DNA from: Acidobacteriota bacterium
Lineage (GTDB): Bacteria; Acidobacteriota; Terriglobia; UBA7540
Assembly: GCA_003224665.1 (NCBI GenBank)
Contig: QHZM01000345.1
Coordinates: forward strand, 1 to 5,281
Reading direction: 5' to 3'
DNA length: 5,281 bases
Part shown: one piece after another, positions 1 through 5,281 of the stretch
Layout of the letters: each line of letters begins with the position of its first letter
How positions within the stretch are numbered: position 1 is the first letter of the stretch
The notes under the pieces: generated by a model
Databases searched by the model: none
What the model was told of the DNA's origin: nothing
What the model saw: only the letters and a program-made list of their open reading frames with translations
Made by a program: the position numbers and the translations under genes

Positions 1-59
1 TCGACGTGCTCGAGGAAACGCTGAAAATCGGATACTACTTTGCGCGAGGTTGGATATAG
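1..59 (+). CDS. Possible C-terminal end of an upstream gene, partial
   Basis: From base 3 a plus-strand frame reads DVLEETLKIGYYFARGWI and stops at TAG 57-59. The beginning lies outside the window. An amphipathic, charged-aromatic tail in the same direction as the following dehydrogenase would fit the end of another polysaccharide-locus gene. Eighteen residues are too few to recognise a family, and an open frame this short can occur by chance. A perfect stem-loop begins 7 bases after the stop, which mildly supports a real gene end here. No function is proposed. Confidence 0.3.
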   Translation, partial: DVLEETLKIGYYFARGWI

Positions 60-65
60 TCTCCG

Positions 66-83
66 GCGAATCGAAGGATTCGC
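66..83 (+). other. Perfect 7-bp stem-loop downstream of the first stop
   Basis: GCGAATC (66-72) pairs perfectly with GATTCGC (77-83) around a GAAG tetraloop. It sits just after the stop codon at 57-59. There is no T-tract on the plus-strand 3' side, so it is not a standard intrinsic terminator. It may protect an mRNA 3' end or mark a weak or factor-dependent end between the upstream gene and the dehydrogenase. Confidence 0.4.
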
Positions 84-207
84 AGCTCATGTCGGTGGGA
101 GGCCACTTCAAGACGCTTTGTCCAAATCGACTCACCGGACGACCATCCGTTGGCCCAGCCCGAACGCCGCGGTAGAATCGCCTCAATAAATTCCTCACTG
201 GGCGACA

Positions 208-216
208 TGCTATACT
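208..216 (+). promoter_or_regulatory. Extended -10 promoter candidate for the dehydrogenase gene
   Basis: TGCTATACT matches the sigma-70 extended -10 pattern TGnTATAAT with one mismatch in the hexamer. No good -35 lies 16-18 bases upstream, which is tolerated by extended -10 promoters. Transcription would start near 222-224, leaving a leader of about 65 bases before the ATG at 289. This is a motif match only. The organism's own promoter consensus is unknown. Confidence 0.35.
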
Positions 217-288
217 TGACGGGCTTTTGACAAGTCATTGGCCGCTGTCGGCGGAACTAAACAAAAAGAACCGGTCGAAAAGCCCTCC

Positions 289-1623
289 ATGGCCATAAAG
301 AAGCCGGCTATCAGCGTCTTCGGTTTAGGTTACGTCGGCTCCGTGATGGCTGCGTGTTTTGCTCACAAGGGTCATCGCGTCATCGGCGTGGACGTTAACG
401 CGGCCAAAGTGGATAAGTTCCAGTCCGGCCACAGCCCCATCGTCGAAGCGCAAATGGAAGAGCTTGTGTCGGAGGGGCACAGGGCGGGTCTTCTGCGTGC
501 CACCGCCGACTCCGCTTCTGCGGTTTGTGAAACAGATTTATCTTTCGTCTCTGTCGGGACTCCGAGCCAGCGCAACGCGAAACTGGACCTCCGCCACGTC
601 GAGCACGCGTGTCGCGAAATCGGACGCGGACTCCGGCAAAAGGGCACCTACCACCTGGTGGTAGTCCGCAGCACGGTCCTGCCTGGCACTACCGAATCCG
701 TCGTCATCCCCACCCTCGAGGCCGCCAGCAGCAGACGGGCCGGGACTGACTTCGGCGTTTGCTATAATCCGGAATTCATGCGCGAAGGAAGCGCCATCGA
801 GGATTTTTTCAAACCCCCTTACACGATTTTGGGAGCACGAGAGCCGAATGTTTTCGGGTTGTTGCGCGAACTCTATAGCTGGGTGCCCGCCCGGATTTTC
901 GAGACGCCTCTCGCTGTGGCGGAAATGATCAAATACGTGTCCAATGCCTTCCATGCCCTCAAGGTGAGTTTCGCCAATGAGATCGGGACTTTGTGCAAGT
1001 CGCTCGGAGTCGATTCACAAACTGTGATGGGAATCTTTACGTCTGACACGAAGCTGAACGTTTCGAGCGCCTATCTGAACCCCGGCTTCGCCTTCGGAGG
1101 GTCTTGTCTCCCGAAAGACCTCCGGGCTCTCACCTATCGCGCCAAGGAACAGGATCTTCGGCTGCCCTTGCTCGAAGCAATTCTGACCAGCAATCAGCAA
1201 CATATCCAGAGGGCCATTGATGCGATTCTGCAAACAAACAAAAAGAAGGTCGGTGTCCTGGGCTTGAGTTTCAAGGCCGGGACGGATGATTTGAGAGAGA
1301 GTCCGCAGGTTGAGCTCATCAAGCGGCTTTTGGGTGAGGGTTGTCAAATTCGTGTCTGGGACGAAGACGTGTCGCTGGGCCGGTTGGTGGGTTCCAATCA
1401 GCAGTTCATCGAGGAAGTGATCCCCCACATCGCTTCCCTGATCGCGGCCGACTTGGATCAGGTATTTGAGACCGCTGAGGTGATTGTGATCGCAACCCGA
1501 TCTCTCCCGAAAGAAAAAGTAGCAGCCCGCCTGCGTCCTCATCAAATCGTGATTGACCTGGCCAACCTCGAGAAGACCCGTCGCGTCGATGGGGCCTTAT
1601 CCTACCAAGGGATCTGCTGGTAG
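289..1623 (+). CDS. algD: GDP-mannose 6-dehydrogenase, AlgD type
   Basis: This cytoplasmic enzyme would oxidise GDP-mannose to GDP-mannuronate in two NAD-dependent steps, the committed step toward mannuronate-containing polymers such as alginate. It has 444 residues; Pseudomonas AlgD has about 436. The N-terminal NAD-binding fold shows GLGYVG (12-17), followed by VIGVDVN at the end of the second strand. RSTVLPGT (127-134) and YNPEFMREGSAI (159-170) are family hallmarks. The central domain has AEMIKY (211-216). The catalytic cysteine is Cys273 in GGSCLPKD (270-277). The C-terminal domain has GLSFKAGTDDLRESP (325-339), and the protein ends in GICW. IPHIASLIAADLD and the GICW end follow AlgD rather than ordinary UDP-glucose dehydrogenases. 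The ATG at 289 was chosen because AlgD proteins begin just before the Rossmann strand. A TTG at 238 would add 17 unlike residues. Neither start has a strong ribosome-binding site. The next gene follows after 66 bases on the same strand, so co-transcription is plausible. The symbol is by family resemblance; alginate synthesis itself is not shown. Confidence 0.93.
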   Translation: MAIKKPAISVFGLGYVGSVMAACFAHKGHRVIGVDVNAAKVDKFQSGHSPIVEAQMEELVSEGHRAGLLRATADSASAVCETDLSFVSVGTPSQRNAKLDLRHVEHACREIGRGLRQKGTYHLVVVRSTVLPGTTESVVIPTLEAASSRRAGTDFGVCYNPEFMREGSAIEDFFKPPYTILGAREPNVFGLLRELYSWVPARIFETPLAVAEMIKYVSNAFHALKVSFANEIGTLCKSLGVDSQTVMGIFTSDTKLNVSSAYLNPGFAFGGSCLPKDLRALTYRAKEQDLRLPLLEAILTSNQQHIQRAIDAILQTNKKKVGVLGLSFKAGTDDLRESPQVELIKRLLGEGCQIRVWDEDVSLGRLVGSNQQFIEEVIPHIASLIAADLDQVFETAEVIVIATRSLPKEKVAARLRPHQIVIDLANLEKTRRVDGALSYQGICW

Positions 1624-1642
1624 CCGGAGCGGGATCGGGAGA

Positions 1643-1664
1643 CCACTCGCGGCTGCGCGGGTGG
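1643..1664 (+). other. Strong intercistronic hairpin
   Basis: CCACTCGCG (1643-1651) pairs with CGCGGGTGG (1656-1664) around a GCTG loop. This gives nine pairs, eight Watson-Crick and one G-U in RNA. It lies in the 66-bp gap between the dehydrogenase stop and the glycosyltransferase start. A GC-rich purine stretch rather than a T-run follows, so it is not an intrinsic terminator. It could stabilise the upstream message or set the ratio of the two products. Confidence 0.45.
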
Positions 1665-1678
1665 GGCGGAGGGAGCGT

Positions 1679-1682
1679 AAGG
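1679..1682 (+). promoter_or_regulatory. Ribosome-binding site for the glycosyltransferase gene
   Basis: AAGG lies 7 bases before the ATG at 1690. A stronger purine match, GGAGGGAG at 1668-1675, lies 14 bases away, longer than ideal. Together they support the ATG at 1690 as the start. Confidence 0.45.
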
Positions 1683-1689
1683 CGGCTTC

Positions 1690-2306
1690 ATGAAACGCAT
1701 CGGCTGCGTCATTCTCCCCGTCTACCAGGAGGCAGGGAACATCAAGATCCTGATTCCGAACATATTCAAGCAGGCCGAGAGCATCGAAACCCATGAATTG
1801 CACATTGTCGTGGTGGACGACAACTCACCTGATGGGACGGCAGACCTCATCGGGGAAATGACGCGGACCCACGGCAACCTCCATCTCCTGACAGGAGAAA
1901 GAAGGGGGCTCGGCGAGGCGTACAAGAGGGGCATGGCCTATGCCCTGGCGCACCTGGATCCTCACCTGATTTTTCAGATGGATGCGGACTTTCAACACGA
2001 TCCTTCCCTCCTGCCCCTTTTCACTGCGCTCGCCAGCCTCTCGCCGATTGCACGTCCGGGTATCGTTGCATCCGAGCTGATCTTCTCGCCAGATGCGATT
2101 TCAAGACCCTCCCCGCGCGAGGGTATTCATTCCAGTCTTCGCTTCTTTTCGAGCTGATGCGAAACGGCGCCCGCGTCATTGAAGTACCCATTCTCTTCGG
2201 TGAGAGAAAACACGGTGAGTCGAAGCTTTCCCTTCGCGATAAAATCGAGTTTTTGGTTGAGCTCATCAGGCTGCGCTATAAACGTGGGAGCCGGCAAAGC
2301 TCCTGA
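1690..2306 (+). pseudogene. Polyprenyl-phosphate mannose synthase-like family 2 glycosyltransferase, internally deleted and frameshifted
   Basis: The family transfers a sugar from a nucleotide donor, such as GDP-mannose, to a polyprenyl phosphate at the cytoplasmic membrane. The first frame (1690 to about 2037) has the GT-A signatures: ILPVYQEAGNI (8-18), VVDDNSPDGT (41-50), GLGEAYKRG (73-81) and QMDADFQHDP (96-105) with the donor/metal-binding DAD. After about Ser116 it becomes nonsense and stops at 2157. From 2046 another frame reads DCTSGYRCIRADLLARC, then LPARGYSFQSSLLFELMRNG, VIEVPILFGERKHGESKLSL and a basic end, stopping at TGA 2304-2306. That is the correct C-terminal part of the family (86 residues). 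Compared with human DPM1, roughly 42 residues (about 127 bases, not a multiple of three) are missing between the halves, including the usual G(S/T)RY region. The encoded enzyme should be inactive, whether the lesion is genuine or an assembly error. It follows the dehydrogenase by 66 bases and probably shared its transcript. Donor specificity is inferred from family and context only. Confidence 0.85.
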
Positions 2307-2534
2307 AAAACCCGGGCGGGTTTCCGCCAAGCTGTCCAGTGAGGGTGGACGACGTCCGGCCGGAGTGGGCGGACGGGTCGGGGTGCGCCGCGCAGCTTCT
2401 TAAAATTCGTCGCGAACTCCGGAGACAAAGCCTGGAAGTGCTCGAAACAGCTTCAAGGAAGCCTCCAACCCGAAGATAGTGCAAGGTTGTTTCGATCGGG
2501 TTCCTTTGGCGGAGCCGCCGCTGCGGGGCGTGGA
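2307..2534. other. Non-coding convergent intergenic region
   Basis: This 228-bp gap separates the 3' ends of the glycosyltransferase (+) and the hydrolase (-). No frame gives a recognisable protein. Open frames crossing it are continuations of reverse or shifted frames of the two neighbours. It holds the terminator-like hairpin at 2308-2323. A small GC hairpin, GGCG(GAGC)CGCC at 2508-2519, sits about 15 bases beyond the hydrolase stop and has no T-run in that gene's direction. Nothing else is recognised. Confidence 0.6.
2308..2323 (+). terminator. Short terminator-like hairpin after the glycosyltransferase
   Basis: AAACCC (2308-2313) pairs with GGGTTT (2318-2323) around GGGC, directly after the stop at 2304-2306. 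It is preceded by A residues and ends in three Ts, so it could act weakly in both directions between convergent genes. The stem and U-tract are short, so efficiency is doubtful. Confidence 0.35.
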
Positions 2535-4079
2535 TCACAAATTCACAGCAATTGTGGTGACGCTTTTGGCGGGGACGGTGATGGCCGTGTAAGAAGCCGC
2601 ATCGGGCACGAAGGGCCCCACCGGAGCCCAGGCCGCCTGGGGCGTGGATTGTTCGCCCTTAAACACCAGCGGTACATTGGACGTGAGTCCGCGCAATGCC
2701 ACGACCAGCCTGGAGGGGTGTCCCTCGTTGTTGATCAAGACGATCACGAGCCGCTTCTCTCGGTCGTCGCGGAACGCCGTCACCAGGACCAGAGGATCGC
2801 TGCTGGTCGCGTCGATGCGGACCGCCCCTCGCTTGATCCAACGGGCATAATGACCGAGGGCGTAGCCCATCCCCGTAATGAACACTTTTCGCGCGGGGAT
2901 ATCGACAATCGCGACGTCCCCCTCGTCGGCGAAAGGGTCGAGACTGACCGCGTGTCCGTAAAGCGGCACGGTGTCCCGCAGATTATTCATCGCGAAGTAG
3001 GCGGCGGCATCCGCGTAAACCAGCTCGTCGTGGATGTGAATGGCTCGCCCGAGCAAGCCCTCGAACGAGAGCGCGGGAACGCCTCCATGTGAGACTTCCG
3101 TCATCCAGACGGGTTTCCCATACCTTTTCCCGAGGTCCCGGAGACGGTTTCTGATTGCGACCTTCTCAGGGTCCGGCCTCCCCCGACCCGAAGTGTTGAG
3201 GATGTTGGCGATCAGGGAATACGTCGAACCGTACGGGTAACTGTGATAGGTGATGGCGCCGACGTATTGTCGCGCGTCAGGGTCGGCAAGAATCGCCTCG
3301 GCGACGCGCAACGATATTGCCTCAGTCTCTTCGCCGGGCACCACAAATTTGACATCCGCAAAGCCTTCCTTTCGCGCCCGGTCGCCCGTCCGCTTGATGA
3401 TGTCGATGATTTCCCGAATGCTGCCCGGGTCGAGTTCGCTATTCCCGCTGGTGGGCTCGTTGAAAAGCTGCGTGTACCGGGGAACGATTCCGTAGGCATC
3501 CCGCCAATGGATTTGGGCGGCAAGAACCTGCTCGGCGCATTCATCAAGGTATCGGATGTAATCTTTATTGCGGATAGGCTTCAGCCACTTGCTGCCCCAA
3601 CGGACATTTATTTCCAGCCCCAGGTAAAAGTCATCGAATCCAAACCGCCTGGCCGGGTCGATCAACTTCTGTTTCAGCACATCTGATATTACAAAATTGA
3701 ATCCGTCCCAATTGAAGTGAAACGGGTCTCCGTCATCGTTGGCCTGCTTTTCCCCGAGTCTAATCGTGCCTCGAGGGGCCTCGAAAATGCCGACCGCCAA
3801 ATTACCCGTGTTTAAACGGACTTCGCCATAAACTGCCTGAATCGCTCGGGCCCTTAATTCAGGGTCCAAGTGGTCTCCGCTAATGCCCACCAAAGGTATG
3901 TGCGTGGCGCCAAACCCGTCGAGAGTCTGGTTCCCCCGCGCGCTCTCCACAGTGATCACCACGGGCGGAGCTTCGTCACCGACCGGCACCGTGGCCGCTC
4001 CTAACACCGCCAACAACACTAGAGCCAGCCAAAAGAGGTAACCGGGTAAATCATCGAGCCGGATTCGGATCGGGCGCAT
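2535..4079 (-). CDS. Membrane-anchored or secreted GH30-like glycoside hydrolase
   Basis: This is a predicted exported retaining glycoside hydrolase of 514 residues. A basic N-terminus (MRPIRIRLDD) precedes a hydrophobic segment at about 12-30, which is either a signal peptide or a membrane anchor. The clan GH-A barrel starts near QTLDGFGATHIPL (51-63), like the QxxDGFG strand of GH30. The likely acid/base is Glu208 in LFNEPTSGNS, and the likely nucleophile is Glu328 in KPVWMTEVS. ITYHSYPYGS (276-285) is another barrel strand end. The C-terminal part resembles the GH30 beta-sandwich: MGYALGHYARWIKRGAVRID (404-423), LVIVLINN (444-451) and YTAITVPAKSVTTIAV (497-512). Substrate is not predictable; known GH30 members act on beta-glucosyl, beta-xylan, beta-1,6-glucan or galactan linkages. 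The ATG at 4079 was preferred over an in-frame TTG at 4118 (527 residues). GAGGA (4095-4091) lies 11 bases before this ATG, and the TTG lies inside a palindrome. The gene is convergent with the glycosyltransferase and divergent from the secreted protein. Family-level confidence is good; exact family (GH30 or another GH-A family) is less certain. Confidence 0.82.
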   Translation of the reverse strand: MRPIRIRLDDLPGYLFWLALVLLAVLGAATVPVGDEAPPVVITVESARGNQTLDGFGATHIPLVGISGDHLDPELRARAIQAVYGEVRLNTGNLAVGIFEAPRGTIRLGEKQANDDGDPFHFNWDGFNFVISDVLKQKLIDPARRFGFDDFYLGLEINVRWGSKWLKPIRNKDYIRYLDECAEQVLAAQIHWRDAYGIVPRYTQLFNEPTSGNSELDPGSIREIIDIIKRTGDRARKEGFADVKFVVPGEETEAISLRVAEAILADPDARQYVGAITYHSYPYGSTYSLIANILNTSGRGRPDPEKVAIRNRLRDLGKRYGKPVWMTEVSHGGVPALSFEGLLGRAIHIHDELVYADAAAYFAMNNLRDTVPLYGHAVSLDPFADEGDVAIVDIPARKVFITGMGYALGHYARWIKRGAVRIDATSSDPLVLVTAFRDDREKRLVIVLINNEGHPSRLVVALRGLTSNVPLVFKGEQSTPQAAWAPVGPFVPDAASYTAITVPAKSVTTIAVNL

Positions 4080-4090
4080 GCGGGTGGATA

Positions 4091-4095
4091 TCCTC
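4091..4095 (-). promoter_or_regulatory. Ribosome-binding site supporting the hydrolase ATG at 4079
   Basis: On the minus strand, GAGGA lies 11 bases upstream of the ATG at 4079. The spacing is slightly long but acceptable. The competing TTG at 4118 has C-rich sequence upstream and no purine-rich site. This decides the start choice. Confidence 0.45.
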
Positions 4096-4102
4096 GCAAA
4101 CC

Positions 4103-4128
4103 ATCCCCCCACTTGCAAGCGGGGGGAT
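4103..4128. repeat. 26-bp near-perfect palindrome, REP-like
   Basis: ATCCCCCC (4103-4110) and GGGGGGAT (4121-4128) are perfect inverted repeats. The centre is itself the palindrome CTTGCAAG (4112-4119), and the only mismatch is A4111 against C4120. It lies 24-49 bases upstream of the hydrolase ATG and so would be in that gene's promoter or 5' leader. C-run/CTTG.CAAG/G-run palindromes resemble small dispersed intergenic repeats (REP type) in many bacterial genomes. A protein-binding operator or an RNA hairpin affecting translation is the alternative. Copy number cannot be judged from one window. Confidence 0.6.
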
Positions 4129-4363
4129 TAACGACCGGTTGGCGAGGGTTCTATCATCGAGCCGGGAACCGAGAGACAAAGCAGAGTGGAGTTATTCCGT
4201 TTAGACGCACGGCACTGAAATACCCGCGACCAAATCGCACTTTACTTCCGGTCCGTGTTAATGTAGAAACCGTAGGATCGCTGGAAGGTAGTAAATTGCC
4301 CAAACTGTGAAATCGATTAGCAATACCCTCTGGCGCGCAAACCCGAAAGACTTGGTAAAGCAC

Positions 4364-4394
4364 TGGATCAGCACGATCCAAGCGGCGTCATCGC
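4364..4394 (+). other. Tandem hairpins in the probable leader of the secreted-protein gene
   Basis: TGGATC (4364-4369) pairs with GATCCA (4375-4380) around AGCAC, a perfect 6-bp stem. Three bases later GGCG (4383-4386?) and CGCC flank TCAT, a second 4-bp stem whose exact boundary may be off by a base or two. They lie about 90 bases before the ATG at 4483. They could be an operator or part of a structured 5' leader. GC-rich DNA produces such small stems often. Confidence 0.3.
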
Positions 4395-4469
4395 CCGGCA
4401 AAAGGCTTGTAAAAGGGAACTCGGATTGCTCCCGTTTTGGGGTTGTCGCCAGCAAATCACACCTTCGAC

Positions 4470-4475
4470 GAGGGA
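4470..4475 (+). promoter_or_regulatory. Ribosome-binding site for the secreted-protein gene
   Basis: GAGGGA lies 7 bases before the ATG at 4483, close to ideal Shine-Dalgarno strength and spacing. It fixes the start of a gene whose end lies outside the window. Confidence 0.65.
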
Positions 4476-4482
4476 TTTTCTA

Positions 4483-5281
4483 ATGAGCCGAGCACCAGCC
4501 TCTTTCGTTGTTTTCGTCTCGATCGGCGTGGCCTGCCTGTCAACTCCGGCCGCCCCAGCACAGGACGTTCAGACGAACCCGGAAGTAATTCATGAAGAGA
4601 CACACGATATTTCGCTCCCCCTGCTCGACATGGTCCCCGCGGCACCCAAGGCAGGTCCCCGTCGCGTGCTGCCCGTCATGCGGAGACCTGGCCTGCCCGA
4701 TATCAGCACGGAGCGGGATCCCGCAGTCCAGCAGACCGCCGGGCCGCTGGCGGCTACCACGAATTTTCTAAACTTCGATGGGATCAACGACCGTGACGGA
4801 GTTGCGCCGCCCGATACCAACGGAGCCGTCGGGGCCACTCAATTCGTTGAGACTGTCAATACCTCTTTCCAGGTCTTCGATAAAGCCACCGGCGCATCGG
4901 AGTATGGCCCAGTTGAGGTCAACACCCTATGGTCCGGCTTTGGAGGATTATGCGAAACAGGGAACCAGAGCGATCCTGTTGTGCTTTACGACAAGTCTGC
5001 AGCGCGCTGGGTTATCACCGAGGCCGCGTTCAACAACAGTTTCACTTCGTTCGCGCAGTGCTTTGCCGTCTCGACAAGCTCGGACGCCACTCTCTCTTAT
5101 AACAGGTATGCGATCCCCTTCGGAATCTATCTGCCTGACTATGGGAAGCTAGGAACTTGGTCGGACGCATACTATATGACATGGAATGTATACTTGCTCG
5201 GGATTGTCTATTCCGGGGCGTATACTTGCGCGTTGGACCGCGCCGCCATGCTGGCCGGAAATCCGATGACTCGCATTTGTT
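4483..5281 (+). CDS. Secreted protein of unknown function, partial at right edge
   Basis: The frame is open from ATG 4483 to the end of the window, 266 residues without a stop. Residues 1-26 are a signal peptide: short N-region, hydrophobic FVVFVSIGVACL, then APA before Gln27. Cys18 could instead be a lipoprotein cysteine, but its preceding residues (GVA) fit a lipobox poorly. Residues 28-92 look like a low-complexity, proline-rich linker. A conserved-looking globular part starts near NFDGINDRDGVAPPDTNGAVG (98-117; the start is approximate). It continues through TLWSGFGG (148-155), DPVVLYDKSAARWVITE (164-180), YNRYAIPFG (206-214) and DYGKLGTWSDAYYMTWN (219-235). From memory, large secreted proteins with PPDTNGAVG, DP-V-YD---RW and DY-KLG-W-DAYY occur in Acidobacteriota and other soil bacteria, without known function. 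The repeated strand-turn pattern suggests a beta-propeller-like fold (inference). Four mature cysteines (157, 193, 249, 266) could form disulfides, in keeping with export. No enzymatic residues are identified. Confidence 0.85.
   Translation, partial: MSRAPASFVVFVSIGVACLSTPAAPAQDVQTNPEVIHEETHDISLPLLDMVPAAPKAGPRRVLPVMRRPGLPDISTERDPAVQQTAGPLAATTNFLNFDGINDRDGVAPPDTNGAVGATQFVETVNTSFQVFDKATGASEYGPVEVNTLWSGFGGLCETGNQSDPVVLYDKSAARWVITEAAFNNSFTSFAQCFAVSTSSDATLSYNRYAIPFGIYLPDYGKLGTWSDAYYMTWNVYLLGIVYSGAYTCALDRAAMLAGNPMTRIC

Larger units (their letters stand above)
4129..4482. other. Divergent intergenic and leader region
   Basis: These 354 bases lie between the hydrolase (-) and the secreted-protein gene (+), and should hold both promoters. 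No convincing -35/-10 pair was found on either strand. Open frames here (for example plus 4113-4310) have no recognisable content or ribosome-binding site. The right half holds small hairpins at 4364-4380 and 4383-4394. No riboswitch class was recognised. Confidence 0.5.

Noticed and set aside
35..238. Minus-strand open frame of 67 codons
   Set aside because: No ribosome-binding site, no recognisable motif, and it lies across the stem-loop and promoter region opposite the probable transcription direction.
1015..1545. Long minus-strand open frame of 176 codons
   Set aside because: It lies entirely within the AlgD-type gene, whose frame is family-matched throughout; the reverse frame is a shadow.
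2404..2534. Possible remnant of a coding or dispersed repeat sequence in the convergent gap
   Set aside because: Translations in all frames give only short, arginine-rich or interrupted segments; no repeat partner exists in the window to support it.
2487..3092. Plus-strand open frame of 201 codons
   Set aside because: It is antisense to the hydrolase, which carries catalytic motifs across the region; its composition is typical of a GC-rich shadow frame.
3243..3686. Plus-strand open frame of 147 codons
   Set aside because: It is antisense to the catalytic NEP region of the hydrolase and has no motif of its own.
4330..4400. Possible cyclic-di-GMP (GEMM-I) riboswitch, suggested by GCAAACC, GAAAG and GGTAAAGC
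   Set aside because: The conserved GACGCAAAGCC core and the matching 3' GGTAGCC-type segment are absent, so the resemblance is superficial.
4426..4439. Possible terminator with GGGA/TCCC arms followed by TTTT near 4416-4439
   Set aside because: The stem is only four pairs with a mismatch next, and it would lie in a leader just before a good ribosome-binding site.
4778..5152. Plus-strand open frame of 124 codons
   Set aside because: It is a shifted frame inside the secreted-protein gene, which has a signal peptide, a good ribosome-binding site and a coherent sequence.

Overview
This window is GC-rich, densely coding bacterial DNA that looks like part of a polysaccharide locus from a Gram-negative, probably uncultured, environmental bacterium. 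The secreted protein at the right edge carries motifs I associate from memory with Acidobacteriota and similar soil phyla. That assignment is weak, and Verrucomicrobiota or another phylum is possible. No RNA genes, CRISPR arrays, insertion sequences or phage genes were seen.

Layout from left to right: (1) Positions 1-59 may be the last codons of an upstream plus-strand gene, followed by a perfect stem-loop. (2) A promoter-like extended -10 precedes a full-length GDP-mannose 6-dehydrogenase of the AlgD type (289-1623, +). (3) After a 66-bp gap containing a strong hairpin comes a family 2 glycosyltransferase of the dolichyl-/polyprenyl-phosphate mannose synthase type (1690-2306, +). It is broken: its N-terminal third to half and its C-terminal part are both recognisable, but they lie in different frames, and about 42 residues between them are missing. 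(4) A non-coding convergent gap (2307-2534) starts with a short terminator-like hairpin. (5) A membrane-anchored or secreted GH30-like glycoside hydrolase lies on the minus strand (2535-4079, or to 4118 with an alternative TTG start). (6) A divergent intergenic region contains a 26-bp near-perfect palindrome and a pair of small hairpins. (7) A secreted protein of unknown function starts at 4483 and runs off the right edge.

Working together (inference): the dehydrogenase would supply GDP-mannuronate, and the glycosyltransferase, before it was damaged, would have transferred a sugar (possibly mannose) to a lipid carrier. The exported GH30-like enzyme could trim or release a polymer, much as exopolysaccharide operons elsewhere carry their own hydrolase or lyase. 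No polymerase or alginate-specific Alg8/Alg44 gene is visible, so the product cannot be named. The points most worth checking are the glycosyltransferase lesion, the palindrome overlapping the hydrolase start, and the hydrolase next to a GDP-mannuronate gene.
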